NCBI GenBank assembly: GCA_947561585.1
Contig: CANNZV010000945.1
Coordinates: 1-64,000, forward strand
Length of the DNA: 64,000 nucleotides
Direction: 5' to 3'
Source of the DNA: Caprella mutica
Taxonomy: Eukaryota > Arthropoda > Malacostraca > Amphipoda > Caprellidae
The notes beneath the pieces are model-generated. The model ran no database searches. It was not told the DNA's origin and saw nothing but the letters and a program-made list of their open reading frames with translations. The position numbers were made by a program, and so were the translations under genes. This document shows positions 10,957-22,796 of the stretch, one piece after another. Within the stretch, counting starts at the first letter, position 1, and every line of letters starts with the position of its first letter.

Positions 10957-11454
10957 TACCTATCTATCTGTTGAGAAGATTACAAATTCAGGAAATTGGA
11001 TAAATCTTAATCTTTGTTTATTTCTTGTATGATCTGAATCATTGTGTGCTAGAATTACAAGCTAAGATCATTAAATTACATTGGTCTACGACTCTACCTC
11101 ATTAGAAAAAAGCTACTTGTGATTATTTTTAACATATTTTTTCTCACTAAGGTTAGGTTGTTTATCTATATTGATTTATAAAAAAAAATGGCCTACAATA
11201 TGTCTTGGGCATTAATAGAGCAGGAGCCCGAAGTGGTCGTGGTTAGCTGAAAATAGAACCAATTTATACTTACGTCATCATGATGATGTATATACATTCC
11301 AGTACATTAATATGAAAGTTTGCAGAGTTTCTGGTGGTGGGTGTGACTTTGACAGCCATTGGAAGGAGTTGAAAAAGGTGAACGAGATCAGCTCAAAAAT
11401 GATACTTTTGAAACTAGCGCCAAAATGTCCCTCATACCCCAATATAACATGCCA
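10957..11454. other. Upstream region of the RNF170-like gene; no exon recognised
   Basis: I looked here on the minus strand for a first exon with a membrane segment and did not find a convincing one. Overlapping open frames at 11278-11529 (minus) and 11312-11506 (plus) have no motif I recognise. Confidence 0.4.
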
Positions 11455-14043
11455 GTCGGTGGTAGAAAAATTGCCACTGTGGGAAGATTGCCAGCGAGGA
11501 AAATAGCCACTGGATAACATGTTCCTCAAAAATAATAAAAATTATACTGAATCAAATATTTATCAGATATTAATATATAAGAATTATTTACAATGAATAT
11601 ATTTCATTTTAACAAGTTATACGATTTGAGTGGATTCTTCCGTCGGTGGGTGGGAATATGCTAATATAGGCAATTAATCTTGATTTTATATTTTCAATTA
11701 ATCCTTCAAGAGCTTAAATAATTTTAGGATTCTCTACTCTACTAGTTTGCCACCCAATAACTTTCCTCTCATTCACAAGTGCACTAAACTTTGCGTAGTA
11801 TCTTTATAATGTCTATAGTCTTGTATAGAGTCACATTAAACATTTTTTTGTACGATCCATTGATCTGTTAACCAAATTAATTATTTCTAAGGTTAAATAG
11901 TTAAACTAGCTTTCATCATGTAACTGAAAGGTACTTGATTGGTTACATTAAGGAGAGCTTTCGGAAAAAACAGTCAAAATATCATTTCTCGTTTTTTTGT
12001 CTGATATTAATCTATAGACATATCACTACAAGACTGTGAAAACAGAATTGCAAAATTCTCACTATAAGTCGTACAAACGTACTACACTTATCCGTAAAGA
12101 GTGTACCCTAAGATTTAAAGCCATTTTCTCCTATTTCATATTTAGCACGCGGACCTCACTGAGTCCAAAATTTCCCCCCGACCACCCGGCGTTACCAAAA
12201 CACCACAATGTTATTCTACAAATAACACAGAATACCAGATTCTGCAGTCTGGACCAGCGTTTTTGTTCAAACACAAACATTGCAATCTCGGCAGACACCG
12301 TGCCACCAGATGCAGCCTGGTCTAAGATTGTTAGAATCCTAATCTAACAAACAATCGGCAGCTACGCTTGCCCGCTACATATACGACTTAGCTTTATTTC
12401 AGACAAAGAGAATCCACCCTCCAGAAACGTCTTTCAAAGCCACATATTCAAGTTTAATCACAGTAAAACGATTGACAGAGAAACAATATCAGCCAACCTC
12501 ACGCTATGAAAACACTGACGCAACAGCTTTCAAAACCGATGCACACATAGGAATTCTGAATTGTCAGATTACCACTTGGGTACCAATGTACAAAAATTAT
12601 CACCTAATTTTCCCCACAAGCACATTTTACATATTGAAATCGCTTCTTTTATAGTTTTTGTTATTTAACGTGCAAAATGAAGATAAATTCCTAGGCTACA
12701 ATCTCCCATTTTATGAATTTCAAAATTTGTTCAAAAATATTTTCTATGAAATTTTTGATGTATAAACCCCCTAAAAATCATTCAATTTTTACTTTTTCAG
12801 TATTTTCTAAAAACTGGTTATTTTATTTTATTTTAGTAGGGGTTTAACGTCTGCTTCGGAACCAAAGGCCATATCGCTGACGTCAAAAGGAAATTAAATA
12901 CAAGGGACTGGAGGAAGCAGTCAGAGAGGAAAGTGGCTTCATGAACAAAGTCACTTACCACCGTCGGTGACAATGCTCATGGATGCAGAAAAGCTACTCC
13001 GTGAATGCAGTCACTTACCAAGGAATGTGACGAATTGGGACACAAGCACCGGTGGCTGCACTCACGGATGGAAGAGGAAAATGAAGAGGTGATAGTAAAT
13101 GAAGCCTACGAGCCTACCTAACACAAAATCTAAGACCTCGTAGTTGAAGAGCATAACCCTAGCGCTATCCTCTAAAACTGCAAGTAGCGTTAAAAAAATG
13201 ATAAACATGGTAAAAATGAAAAAAGACAATCCATAATCAAAATTACAACAGTTCGGGGCCCAAGGGACGCCACCCCCCTTCTCTTCCATTCACCATAGAC
13301 AGCTTCAGGATAGAGCCCCTGGGGGCTAAAAACTGGTTAAGTAAGATTTCAAATAACAATGAGCGTGGGAATCTTTTCATACCTTTTAGCTATGTTATGA
13401 AGCATAAAACAGAAATGTTGGTCAAAAATTGTTTGAGAAGATACATCTTGAAAAATAAAAAAATAGAAACTCAAAAATCTCAATAACTCTATAATATAAT
13501 ATCCAAATTTTTGGAAAAATCTTAGTAACAAAGATGTCTTAGAATTTGTTTATAAATATACCTTCCAAGTTTCAGAAACATCAAACAGTGAACAACTAAT
13601 CAACCTCATTTTTGAAAAGTTCCTCTTAACATTTAGTGAACTATATTATTGCGGCTCTCAAATAACTATAGTTATATAGACTTCTATCCATTTCTATGCT
13701 TCTCTTTCCTATCCGTTACTGTAGAAGTTGTTGATTGTAGCTAACCCTTTCTCAATCATGTTTGATGATTTACTGTCTAAATTATGATCCAGGAAACTAT
13801 GTTTCCTTAGCCACATCCTTGTCTCACTTCATCTTTAAGGGTTTCTTGTACCTGCCTTTTATGTTGGTTATATTCTAAGCAAATCTTCTTTCTTCTAACT
13901 AAATAAATTAAATTTAGTCTCATTATTCAATCCTCTATATATCATATTTATTCCAGCAGTTTGAATGATAATTTATCCTATAGTGGCAATTTTACCAGTG
14001 GCAATTTTCCAAGTGGCAGATTTCCCAGAGGCAATTTTCCACA
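11455..14043. mobile_element. Probable fold-back element with AGTGGCAATTTTCC subrepeats in both arms
   Basis: Left arm 11455-11515 holds three copies of a degenerate 17-18 bp unit (ATTGCCACT with GGAAAA). Right arm 13982-14043 holds four copies of the inverse (AGTGGCAATTTTCC). Both arms end inward with the same GGATAA-type sequence. The 2.4 kb between contains no gene but carries the dispersed repeat at 12830-13337. I see no clear target duplication, so the pairing is inference. Confidence 0.5.
12830..13337 (+). repeat. About 500-bp dispersed repeat, copy A
   Basis: Nearly the same sequence recurs in the same orientation at 60796-61293, starting near TCGCTGACRTCAAAAGG and ending CCCCTGGGGGCTAA. 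Shared landmarks include GTCACTTACCAAGGAATGTG-like text and AACTGCAAGTAGCG. Copy A has extra bases near its start. It has no coding capacity and no terminal inverted repeats; it may be a SINE or a retrotransposon tail. Confidence 0.8.
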
Positions 14044-14049
14044 CAAGAT

Positions 14050-14368
14050 GCCAGTCTGCAGAAACTGGTCAAGTGTTTGTAGAGATCTCTTATTTTGTTT
14101 ACAGTAAAACTTATGTAGATATAGGGATTAATTCATAAGTGTTTGCCCTGTTTCAGACAGAAGCTGGCAAACTGTAAGCCCAGTCTGCAGGATATGGGAG
14201 ATATAATCAGATATTTGAATATTCTCTACAAACAATTTTGAATTAATTCCTTGTTTACATTAATTTTGCTACAAGCACCTATTAATTACCTAATCCCTAT
14301 TTTTACATTAATTTTACTGTGAGCAGAATTAGAGATCTCTATTCTCTACAAACAGTTTACCAGTTTTT
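14050..14368. repeat. Fold-back repeat with AAACTGGTCAA / TTTACCAGTTT ends
   Basis: The sequence AAACTGG followed by TGTTTGTAGAGATCTCT at 14058-14092 is matched in inverse orientation at about 14332-14366. A related family (ends around GCAGGAACTGGT) lies at 22142-22401. No coding capacity. Confidence 0.55.
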
Positions 14369-14935
14369 TGAGCCAAAATTTCACATAAAATACAAGCCAA
14401 GCCTCATTATTGAAAATTTCAAGCCAAAATTAATATAGGAACATAGGAATTAATTCAAAATTTGGTGTTCTTGTGCTTTAGGACTGCCTCCATTTTTCAA
14501 TATTTTGAAACTTCATATAGATAAGATGACCCATTTTAAGACTTTTTTGAAGAATACCTTTGTAGTGGGAATGCTTCGATTTAGAGAAATTGCATAATTA
14601 AATTTAAAAAATTATTGTGTAAATAATTGCTTTATAACCTTCTTATAGTGTGTGCAAAATATCAGAGCTCTCATGTTACTCTAACCCCCTGGGGAGAAGG
14701 AGAAAGGGCGATTAGGGGGGTACGGAGTCAATATGTAATCTAAAAATGATCTCCACAAATTATAATTTGTAATAATTAATTATCTTGCTATATCTGGTAT
14801 CTAACATGCCACAAATGAGACACATAATAAGATAGGCAAAGAAATATGCCTCAGTTACCCGTAACCCTTCATACGGGCAAGATGCAGCGTGTCAGATTAT
14901 AAAACTTTCGATGGAATTTTCTAGAAGTTCAAAAA
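14369..14935. other. No recognisable feature
   Basis: AT-rich spacer with no open frame of note and no repeat boundary that I could define. Confidence 0.35.
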
Positions 14936-14939
14936 TCTA

Positions 14940-15262
14940 CAAATCTTGTAATTCAAAAGCCTAAGGCGTCAACAATTTTGAAGCAAGAGCATTGCTGTTT
15001 TTTTGCATTCGATTTATTATGAAATTACCTACAACATCACAGTATACGATTTTTGATTTTCCAATTTGTTGTCAAAATATTTTTAGACATACTTTTTTTT
15101 CACAAAAAAGTTGAAATTTGAAAACGAATTCGAAAATTGTATACCGTGATGTTGTAGGTAATCCTATGGAGAATCGAACCCAAAAAAACCGCGAAGCTCT
15201 AGCTTCAAAATTGTAAACACCTTAGGCTTTTTTGGACAATTGTTGAAATTTGTAAACTCGTT
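14940..15262. repeat. Fold-back MITE with about 130-bp arms
   Basis: The left arm (AAGCCTAAGGCGTC through ACCTACAACATCAC) is matched by an inverse right arm, with the loop near 15080-15115. Arms read inward through a poly-T/A stretch and the same ACCTACAACATCACRGTATAC block. A partial relative of one arm may lie at 45370-45440. Confidence 0.7.
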
Positions 15263-15369
15263 TTCTATGGGTCTAATTGAAACAAGACATAACACTCCGG
15301 GTGATACTCCCCGGGGAGAGCTGCAACTATGGCAAATTTGTCAGGGGCACAGAAAATTTGGTAATTCAC

Positions 15370-16740
15370 TTTCCTACCCTCTGAAGTGATCATATAAAGC
15401 TACCAATAGAAATTTGGTTCAATTGAATCAGTTCATTATTGAAGAGGAAGAGCAACCTAACTTTAATATCTGCTAAAAAGTGCAAAACAAGTCCACAGAG
15501 AATTTTAATTTTTGACTATTGTATGACTATTATACTAGCAAAATTCTGCATTCTAAAAATATTAGTGAATTCACCGGGCTACCTATTAACACTATTTTCG
15601 ATTTATAGAAACAGAAGAATTAACTTAAGTGTCAATATTGAATGAAATTACAAATCTACACATGGATATTTTTTATCAAATCTTGACATTTGAATTTTTT
15701 TTTAAATTCGATTACTCAATAAGAGTAGCAAATAAGTAGACTACCACTTACAGTTTGTTTCAGTCAAATCAGTTCAATATTGAAGGAGTAGTATTGATTT
15801 TCACAAAATCACAAACAACAACAATCTGGGGGTGTTCTTAGGCTGCGCTCCTAGCGTGTCGTAGCAATAAATAACATCCATTTACACCAAATATTTATGC
15901 TCCAGTATGGTAATTCATTTTCATTTCTTCAAAAGATAATACAAACAATCTAATATTTGACAACTCAGGTTTGGCGACAAACTTACAACAGTAAATTATC
16001 CAATCCGAGCTGTAACAACACTCTTGCACCCAATCAGGAGAAAATAGCTCCCAATCCTGAGAACAGCACCCAATCATGAGAAAATTGCACCCAATCATGA
16101 GAAAATGGCATCCAATCCTGAGAATTGCATACAATCCTTCCACTTGTTCCCAATCCTCAATCTCTTCCCAATCCCGAAAAATCACTACCTAATCCAGGAA
16201 GAAGAAACAAGTCGAAACAAAATTAAATATTAGAGTATTAATAATTAAATTTTCAAAGTTCTACTCACTAGAAATTGTAGTAAATACACCAGGCTACATT
16301 TTAAAGCTTGTTTCAAGCAAATCGAATCATTATTGAAGAAGAATCAATTTAAGTGGTACCATCAGAAAAGATTCCAAGTCCGTACAGAATTTTAAATTTT
16401 GACCATTAAAATTTAATTTTTCAAAATTCTCTTCTTTGGAAATTGTAGTAAATACACTAGTCTGCCAATTGAAGAAGAAGAAGCAATTTTAGTGACAAAA
16501 TCGGTCGAAATTACAAGTCCATACGATTATATTTTATCAAAATTTGACATTTAACATTATTATTTTGAAATTCTAGTGTCTAGAAAGTGTAGCGAATAAG
16601 TCAAGCTATCATTTGAAGTTTGTTTCAATCAAATCGGTTGACTATTGAAGGAGTAGTGACTATTATCCCAAAATGAACAACAACAATTAGGGGGTGTTCT
16701 TAGGCTGCGCTCCTAGCAGGTCGCAGCAAAAATGACAAGA
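15370..16740. repeat. Degenerate repeats of about 165 bp with duplicated GGGGGTGTTCTTAGG blocks
   Basis: A motif of the form TTTGTTTCAATCAAATCG followed by ATTATTGAAGAAG recurs around 15400, 15740, 16310, 16470 and 16610. The block GGGGTGTTCTTAGGCTGCG appears twice in direct orientation (about 15830 and 16693), each time following the motif. The interval 15870-16210 interrupts the series. No coding capacity. Confidence 0.6.
16015..16185. repeat. Roughly 20-bp tandem array with core CCCAATCMTGAGAAAA
   Basis: Eight degenerate units spaced about 18-22 bp. On the minus strand this produces a 96-codon frame rich in repeated IGCxF-type text, which I regard as spurious. No inverse partner array was found nearby, unlike the other short-unit arrays in the window. 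Confidence 0.75.
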
Positions 16741-16905
16741 ACAAAAACAATTAGAAATTCAATTTTATATATATGAATCAAGTTTCAGAACCATAACTTC
16801 ATTAATAAAAATGTTTTCAACATCCAGCGGCGGTCCCCTTAAGTTTCCGGTACGAATAACATTAGGCATTCAGATAATACTAGCTTTTCCGCCTTTGACA
16901 TAATA

Positions 16906-18583
16906 GCGTCGGACTGGGTGGCTTTGCGCATTTTCCGCATACTTTGATTTTACGAAAAAAGTAGAGAAGTCAGCAATCTGATTTTTTGTGTGAAGATAGA
17001 TGAAGGGTAGACCTAGGTGCTCACCAAGTGTCAACTCTTTAAGTTCAATAGAAAAAAGTTATCATCCAAAAACTGTCCAAACCGGGTGAATTTTGCGCAA
17101 TTACCGGGTGTACTTGCGCACTGCGTAAATTCAACCAATGTGAAACTGCGCAGTGCGCAAGTTCATCCTATGTATAAACTGTGCATAGAAAATATAACCC
17201 CAATCTGCTATGCAACTGCCGTGAATCTGCCCCAATCTTCTATGCAACTGCCCCAATCTGCTGTGCAATTGCAGTGAGGCTGCTGTGGAATTGCCGTGAG
17301 GCTGCTGTGGAATTGCCGTGAGGCTGCTGTGCAATTGCCGTGAGGCTGCTGTGCAATTGCCGAGAGGCTGCTGTGCAATTGCCGTGAGGCTGCTGTGCAA
17401 TTGCCGTGAGGCTGCTGTGCAATTGCCGTGAGGCTGCTGTGCAATTGCCGTGAGGCTGCTGTGCAATTGCCGTGAGGCTGCTGTGCAATTGCCGTGAGGC
17501 TGCTGTGCAATTGCCGTGAGGCTGCTGTGCAATTGCCGTGAGGCTGCTGTGCAATTGCCGTGAGTCTTCTGTGCAATTAAATTGCCGTGAGGCTGCTGTG
17601 CAATTGCCGTGAGGCTGCTTTGCAATTGCCGTGAGTCTGCTGTGCAATGCCGTGAGTCTGCTGTGCAATGCCGTGAGTCTGCTGTGCAATTGCCGTGAGT
17701 CTGCTGTGGAATTGTCGTGAGACTGCTGTGGAATTGCCGTGAGACTGCTGTGGAATTGCCGTGAGACTGCTGTGGAATTGCCGTGAGACTGCTGTGGAAT
17801 TGCCGTGAGTCTGCTGTGCAATTGCCGTGAGTCTGCTGTGCAATTGCCGTGAGTCTGCTGTGCAATTGCAGTGAGTCTGCTGTGCAATTGCCGTGAGTCT
17901 GCTGTGCAATTGCCGTGAGTCTGCTGTGCAATTGCCGTGAGTCTGCTGTGCAATTGCCGTGAGGCTGCTGTGCAATTGCCGTGAGTCTGCTGTGAAATTG
18001 CCGTGAGGGCGAGGCTGCAGTGCAACTGCCGTGAGGCTGCTGTGCAACTGCCATGAGGCTGCTGTGGAATTGCCGTAATATAGGAGTAACGGAGATGAAT
18101 ATCACAGGTTTATTAATGAATAAGAGCTCTTAAACTTTATTAATAAATGTGCGCAAGTCCACCCGTGAATTAAAATATTCCCAGGGTGATCTTGCGCATC
18201 TAGTATATTGTTTATATCTCAATAATTAATAATTATTATTAAAATCATCTTACATGATGTTAATCTGCAGTAAATTATGCGTATCCAACGTAAATTGCAA
18301 TCAAATTGGAGCATAATTATCAACACTACAGCATAGTTCGCGGAGATTCGATTCTAGTCCAAAATAATTATTTTACCATAAAAAACATAGGTCTCTGTTT
18401 GAACACTTAGTATCTATACTTAATCTCTTACGATTTTCGTGAAATTTATGCACTAGGGGGTTTAAGAGCTGCCTTTTCCAATGGTGTGGTCAGATTAGAA
18501 ATATTTTCACGCATTCACCGTCAATTACCGATGCGCAACTTCACCCGGAATGTTGAAGTGCGCAAAGCCACCAGGTCTGACGC
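16906..18583. mobile_element. Inverted-repeat element with TTGCGCA subterminal motifs and an internal minisatellite
   Basis: The left end GCGTCGGACTGGGTGGC and right end GCCACCAGGTCTGACGC are imperfect inverse repeats of about 25 bp. Both arms then carry several TTGCGCA or TGCGCA motifs near CCGGGTG, in opposite orientations (16925-17165 and 18150-18565). The centre is a 22-bp minisatellite. I found no target duplication and no transposase. Confidence 0.7.
17210..18075. repeat. 22-bp minisatellite of about 39 units
   Basis: The unit is GAGGCTGCTGTGCAATTGCCGT with segregating variants: GAGGCT units dominate 17275-17620, GAGTCT units 17630-17700 and 17810-17985, and GAGACT units with TGTGGAATT 17715-17808. 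Because 22 is not a multiple of three and the unit lacks stops on the minus strand, all three minus frames stay open for hundreds of codons (up to 324). These are not genes. Confidence 0.93.
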
Positions 18584-18904
18584 AACTCGTCTTTTCCAAC
18601 TTTCTTTTTGACATGAAACCATTAATGTAGTTCACTGTTAATTAATGCAGTACTGCCCACTCCATGATTATTTAATGACCTGACAGGGGGATATACGTAT
18701 TTGTGATTTCACAAATGAAATAAACTGCAAATGTACCTTTCCAGATGAAGACCAGACCACAAAACTTAACCTAACCTATCATAAACTTATTTGAGCTAGA
18801 TCACAAAAACTAAGTTTACACAACAAATGGTATTCTTGAAAAACATCTTAAAGAAGCTCCCTTCACCTATTTCAAGTGTCAAAATATCGAAAATCGGAGG
18901 CAGG

Positions 18905-19105
18905 CCTTAAGGGAAATAGTATGGCTCATAAACTCTCCATTTGTCTCCCCATATTTCTTTCCAAAATGATAAAATTATCATAATTTCTCACCATAATAAC
19001 ATTGTAGTATAAGAGAAAATTAGATATTTCTCTCCATTTGCAATTGAAGTGCTCAAAATAACTGACATAAACTCGCCATTAAAATGGCGAGTTAGGATTG
19101 ACAGG
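18905..19105. mobile_element. Degenerate third copy of the CCAAGTAAAATAG hAT MITE
   Basis: Shares the order of blocks with the MITEs at 30186-30418 and 30588-30973: AAATAGTATGGCTCATAAAC, CCATTTGTCTC, AACATTGTAG, CCATTTGCAATTGAAG and the palindrome AACTCGCCATTAAAATGGCG. The termini are too decayed to define a target duplication. Confidence 0.7.
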
Positions 19106-19317
19106 TGATATCCCACCTGCTCTAGTCAGCTGATAATGTGACTCATTTTAGAGAGTCAGGTAGGGAGTGTACTGCGCAAGTAAATTTGTTTTTACCTCTA
19201 TGAAACACTCGTTCATAATAGTTGTAGCTATTTGGCAATCAATTAAAAAAAATTGTTAAAAGTAAACACTCAAACAAGCTAAAACATAGCAAATTTCTGG
19301 GTAAGACTATTTACCCA

Positions 19318-21975
19318 ATGGCAACAAATGGTACCGAATGGAACCAAGTGGTACCGTATAGTACATTTCAGTAATATTTAACCAAATGAGGAATATTGTT
19401 AATAATTGTAAAGTTGAGCTAATCCAAACAAAATATTACATAATTAAATATGCTGGTTCCATTAAAACACATATTAGCAATTGTTTGATTTTACTCGCAC
19501 CCTTCCTCCACCTCTTTACACTGTAATCCTACTCAAGACTTATAGATTACCCAAGGCTTGTAGACCATATAAACCTTGATCCTACATGCCTCTATTCGGC
19601 TAAAAATAACTTCCATTCGATATACCGAATGATATCGCTTGGTAAATAATTCTAGGACTATTTACCGAATGGCATACCTTATGGAGGCATATTTTAACTA
19701 AATGAGGAATACCGATGAATAAAGTAAATATATCGTTAATCATTTGAAAAGATGAGCTATTTCTAAACTCTGTCAAAATAAAATAATTCTTTAATAAGCA
19801 TTGTTTACACTTTAGATAAACAAAATAAGTATCATTACATAATTAAAAAGACTGATTCTGCTAAAATACATATTACCAATTGTAACAGTAACTTTACTAG
19901 TTCCATTCGGTTGAAATATTAGCGTCCATTCGGTAAATAGTCCTGGGACTATTTACCGAATGGATGTTAATTTTCAACCGATAGAAGGCATGTAGTACTA
20001 AATGTATCTAAACTGCGTCCATCGCTTTATTGCAGATCACTATTTTGTGAATAATTTTAATAATATTAATCGTACAGTAGTGAAACTTTGGTCATTGGAA
20101 GATTGCTTCTATGTTAGTATTTTGCTGAAATATTTTTTGAATCCATAAGAAAATTGGAAAGTTATGAACATTTATGCATTTTGAGGGCATTTTAACTGTC
20201 CATCACTTCATTGCAGCTCTGTGAAAAAGCCAAAAAATGGGCGATTAACTTCTACCGAGAGGGTAAAAATTGTAACAGGTCCTGCAGAAGGGATGACTCT
20301 TCTATATTTAGCTAATGAATTTGGGAGGGATAAGAGAAACATAGTTTCTATAGTGGAAGATCCCGACACCAACACAAGAAGAGATGAGGGTACGAGGAGA
20401 AGCTTTTCCCCCTCGAAATATGCGAAAACTACCCAGGCAGGTTATAAGGCAGCCAAATAACACTAGTGCCTCCATTTTCGACAAGGCTGTCATTGGTTGT
20501 TTGTCCAAACAGTGTCTTAAATGAAACGACAAGGAACGTGGAGCCCATTTCCAGGCCTCCTATGGACAAGACCCAATAGGAAAAGGGAATTAGATGTACA
20601 CAGAATTACATAAAAACAAACTTCCTACCTGTTCTTTTAACAGATGAGGAAAGAGCCACCCTTGATTGTCTGGATGGATGGGTTGGTTAAAGTTTGGATC
20701 CTACTGGAGCTGTTCATCCACACTGGTTTCGTCGTCTAAAAGGAGGCTGTGGCCTTATGTTTTAAGCGGGAATCATTGGTAAAGCGTTAATTGGCCCTTT
20801 CCGAGTACCAGAGGGTGTAAACCTAACAATCCAATCCTACATTGCCTCTTTTGTTGATTTCTTGTTCACTTGGGCTAATAGCTTGCAATTATCTTGTTGG
20901 CAAAAGATGATTTTCTTTCATTACTTTGCACAATCTCATGCTTGAAGTGTTACAACTTCTTTCATCACATCTCTGGGCATCAAGTGAGAGACTCTCATGA
21001 CTTGTTCTCTGGTCTTAAGCCCCATTGAGCATTTCTGACCATTTCATTTGAGACATTACATCAGGACTGTTTTGACGTAAGACCAATGAAAGCCTTGTCA
21101 AAAATGGAGGCACTAGTGTCATTTAGCTGCCTTATGACCTGCCTGCATACTTTTCGCATATTTTGAGGGGAAATTCTTTTCAAATACCCTCATCTCTCCT
21201 TGAGTTATTGTCGGGATTTTCCATAAAAGAAACTATTGTTCTCTTAACCCTTCCAAGTTATAAAGCTAAATATAGAAGAGTCCTCCCTTCTGCAGGACTG
21301 TTACAATTTTCACTATCTCGGAAGAAGTAAATCACCCATTTTTTGGCCTTTTCACAGAGCTGCAATAAAGCGATAGACAGTTAAAATGCCTTCAAAATGC
21401 ATAAACGTTCATAACTTTACAATTTTCTCATAGATTCAAAAAATATTTCAGCAAGATACTAATATAGAAGCAATCTTCCAGTGACCAAAGTTTCACTACT
21501 GTACGATCAATATTATTAAAATTATTCACAAAATAGTGATCTGCAATAAAGTGATGGACGCAGTTTATAGGTTTAGTTCTATAATACAATACAAGAAAAT
21601 ACAGTAACTGAATATCAGTATATTTGATGTTATTATCCCTTCCCATTCATCCATTCGGTAAATAGTCCCAGGACTATTTACCGAATAGAAGTTATTTTTA
21701 GCCGAATAGAGGCCTGTAGGATCAAGATTTATATAGTCTACAAGTCTTGGGTAGTCTATAAGTCTTAGAGTAGGATTACAGTGTAGAGGTGGAGGAAGGG
21801 TGCGGGTAAAAACAAACAATTGCTAGTATGTGTTTTAATAGAACCAGCATATTTAATTATGTAATAATTCATTAGGATTAGCTCAACTTGATAATTAATT
21901 AACGATATTCCTCATTCGGTTAAATATAACCGAAAGGTACCAAACGGTACCACTTGGTGCCATTCGGCCACTCTG
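19318..21975. mobile_element. Palindromic Tc1-like transposon derivative with CCGAATGG subrepeats
   Basis: The outer arms (about 19318-20490 and 21070-21975) are inverse copies of each other for roughly 0.9-1.1 kb. From the outside inward each arm has CCGAATGG/GTACC motifs, a block around GGAGGAAGGGTG, a second pair of TATTTACCGAATGG motifs, and the same N-terminal transposase segment. Only the middle 0.6 kb is single-copy. The original 3' end of the transposon has evidently been replaced by an inverted copy of its 5' half. Confidence 0.75.
20221..21070 (+). pseudogene. Broken Tc1/IS630-type transposase
   Basis: An open N-terminal segment (20221-20460) reads like a helix-turn-helix (ERVKIVTGPAEGMTLLYLA, then EFGRDKRNIV). 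Further on, in shifted frames, come FVDFLFTWANSL, KMIFFHYFAQSHA (position of the second catalytic Asp, decayed) and SPIEHFW-like text expected near the third acidic residue. Multiple stops and frameshifts make it non-functional. The N-terminal part recurs, inverted, at about 21365-21080. Confidence 0.65.
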
Positions 21976-22148
21976 GAAAATACCTTAGGCTAACAGCCTG
22001 ACAGATGAATTTTAGAGGCTAAATGCTGCAGATTATACAGTTCCCATAAATTTATTACTGTACTTGATTTGCCAAACTCCAACAGAGTGATTAATCCATC
22101 AGAAAAGACCACTTTTTCCAGAGTGGCCATTCAGTACCATTTGGCCAG
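21958..22148. repeat. Small inverted repeat with GGCCACTCTGGAAAA ends
   Basis: GGTGCCATTCGGCCACTCTGGAAAA at its left end is matched by the inverse, TTTTCCAGAGTGGCC with CAGTACC, near 22115-22145. It overlaps the end of the palindromic element to its left, so the GGTACC/CCATTCGG text may be shared between families. Confidence 0.55.
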
Positions 22149-22401
22149 ACTGCAGGAACTGGTATACTGTTCTCCAGAAATCCTCTATTTTAGCTACTGT
22201 TCTCAGTAAAATGCCCATGTTACAACTAAGGCCCCCTTCACACATGCGTTTCAGACTCCAGTCTGCAGAATATGGGACATTTATAACATTTTCTGAGTGA
22301 ACAATCCTTAATTTCCCCTATATTTACATGTATTTTACAGAAAACAGAAGCCAAAATGGAGGATATCTTGGAGAACAGTTACCAAGTTCCTGCAATCTGG
22401 G
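22142..22401. repeat. Fold-back repeat with GCAGGAACTGGT arms, interrupted
   Basis: GACTGCAGGAACTGGT followed by ACTGTTCTCCAG (22150-22180) is matched in inverse orientation by GGAGAACAGTTACCAAG and TTCCTGCA (22370-22397). The left terminus of the 22227-22796 element falls inside it. Confidence 0.5.
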
Positions 22402-22796
22402 CAATTTTCAATGCCACGTTAGAAAAAAAGCTCATTTGGCCTGTGTTCACACTTGCGTTTTTGCAACTCCACATTAAAAAAAGCTCACCTTATCATTTTA
22501 TTCTGGTTATTATTTGGTTTTCATTTCCTCTGGTTATATTTTTCATTGGTTATCATTTTCTCACCTTATCACCATAACGAAATAAAATGATAACAAGAGA
22601 AAATGATAATGAGAGAAAATAATAACCAGAGAAAATGATAACCGGAGAAAAATAATAACCAGAGGAAATGATAACCTAATAATAACCCGAGAAAAATGTT
22701 AAGATGAACATTTTTTCTAACTCAAGTGTGAACACATGCCAAATGAGCATTTTTTTTAATGCAGCATTGAGAAACGGAAGTGTGAAGGTGGCCTTA
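22227..22796. mobile_element. MITE with AAGGCCNCCTTCACAC termini and GATAACCAGAGAAAAT arms
   Basis: Starts TAAGGCCCCCTTCACAC and ends with the inverse, GTGTGAAGGTGGCCTTA. Inside, an array of 16-18 bp units built on GAGAAAATGATAACC (22575-22695) faces an inverse array (GGTTATCATTTTCTC type) at 22480-22560. No transposase and no certain target duplication. Confidence 0.6.

Noticed and set aside
11165..11254. A small plus-strand frame starting MAYNMSWALIEQ
   Set aside because: Only 19 codons, no splice donor of good quality at its end and no recognised homology.
12036..12347. A 103-codon plus-strand frame
   Set aside because: No recognisable domain, no splice context and located in the interior of a probable fold-back element; insufficient to call a gene.
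13062..13289. A 75-codon minus-strand frame with hydrophobic stretches
   Set aside because: Falls inside a dispersed non-coding repeat whose second copy (60796-61293) does not preserve the frame.
17131..18105. A 324-codon minus-strand frame and two overlapping frames of 261 and 156 codons
   Set aside because: They are translations of a 22-bp minisatellite in which every minus frame is open; the predicted proteins are the same 22-residue repeat in three phases.
22356..22577. A 73-codon hydrophobic frame resembling a membrane protein
   Set aside because: It is created by the inverse GATAACC/GGTTATC arrays of a MITE.
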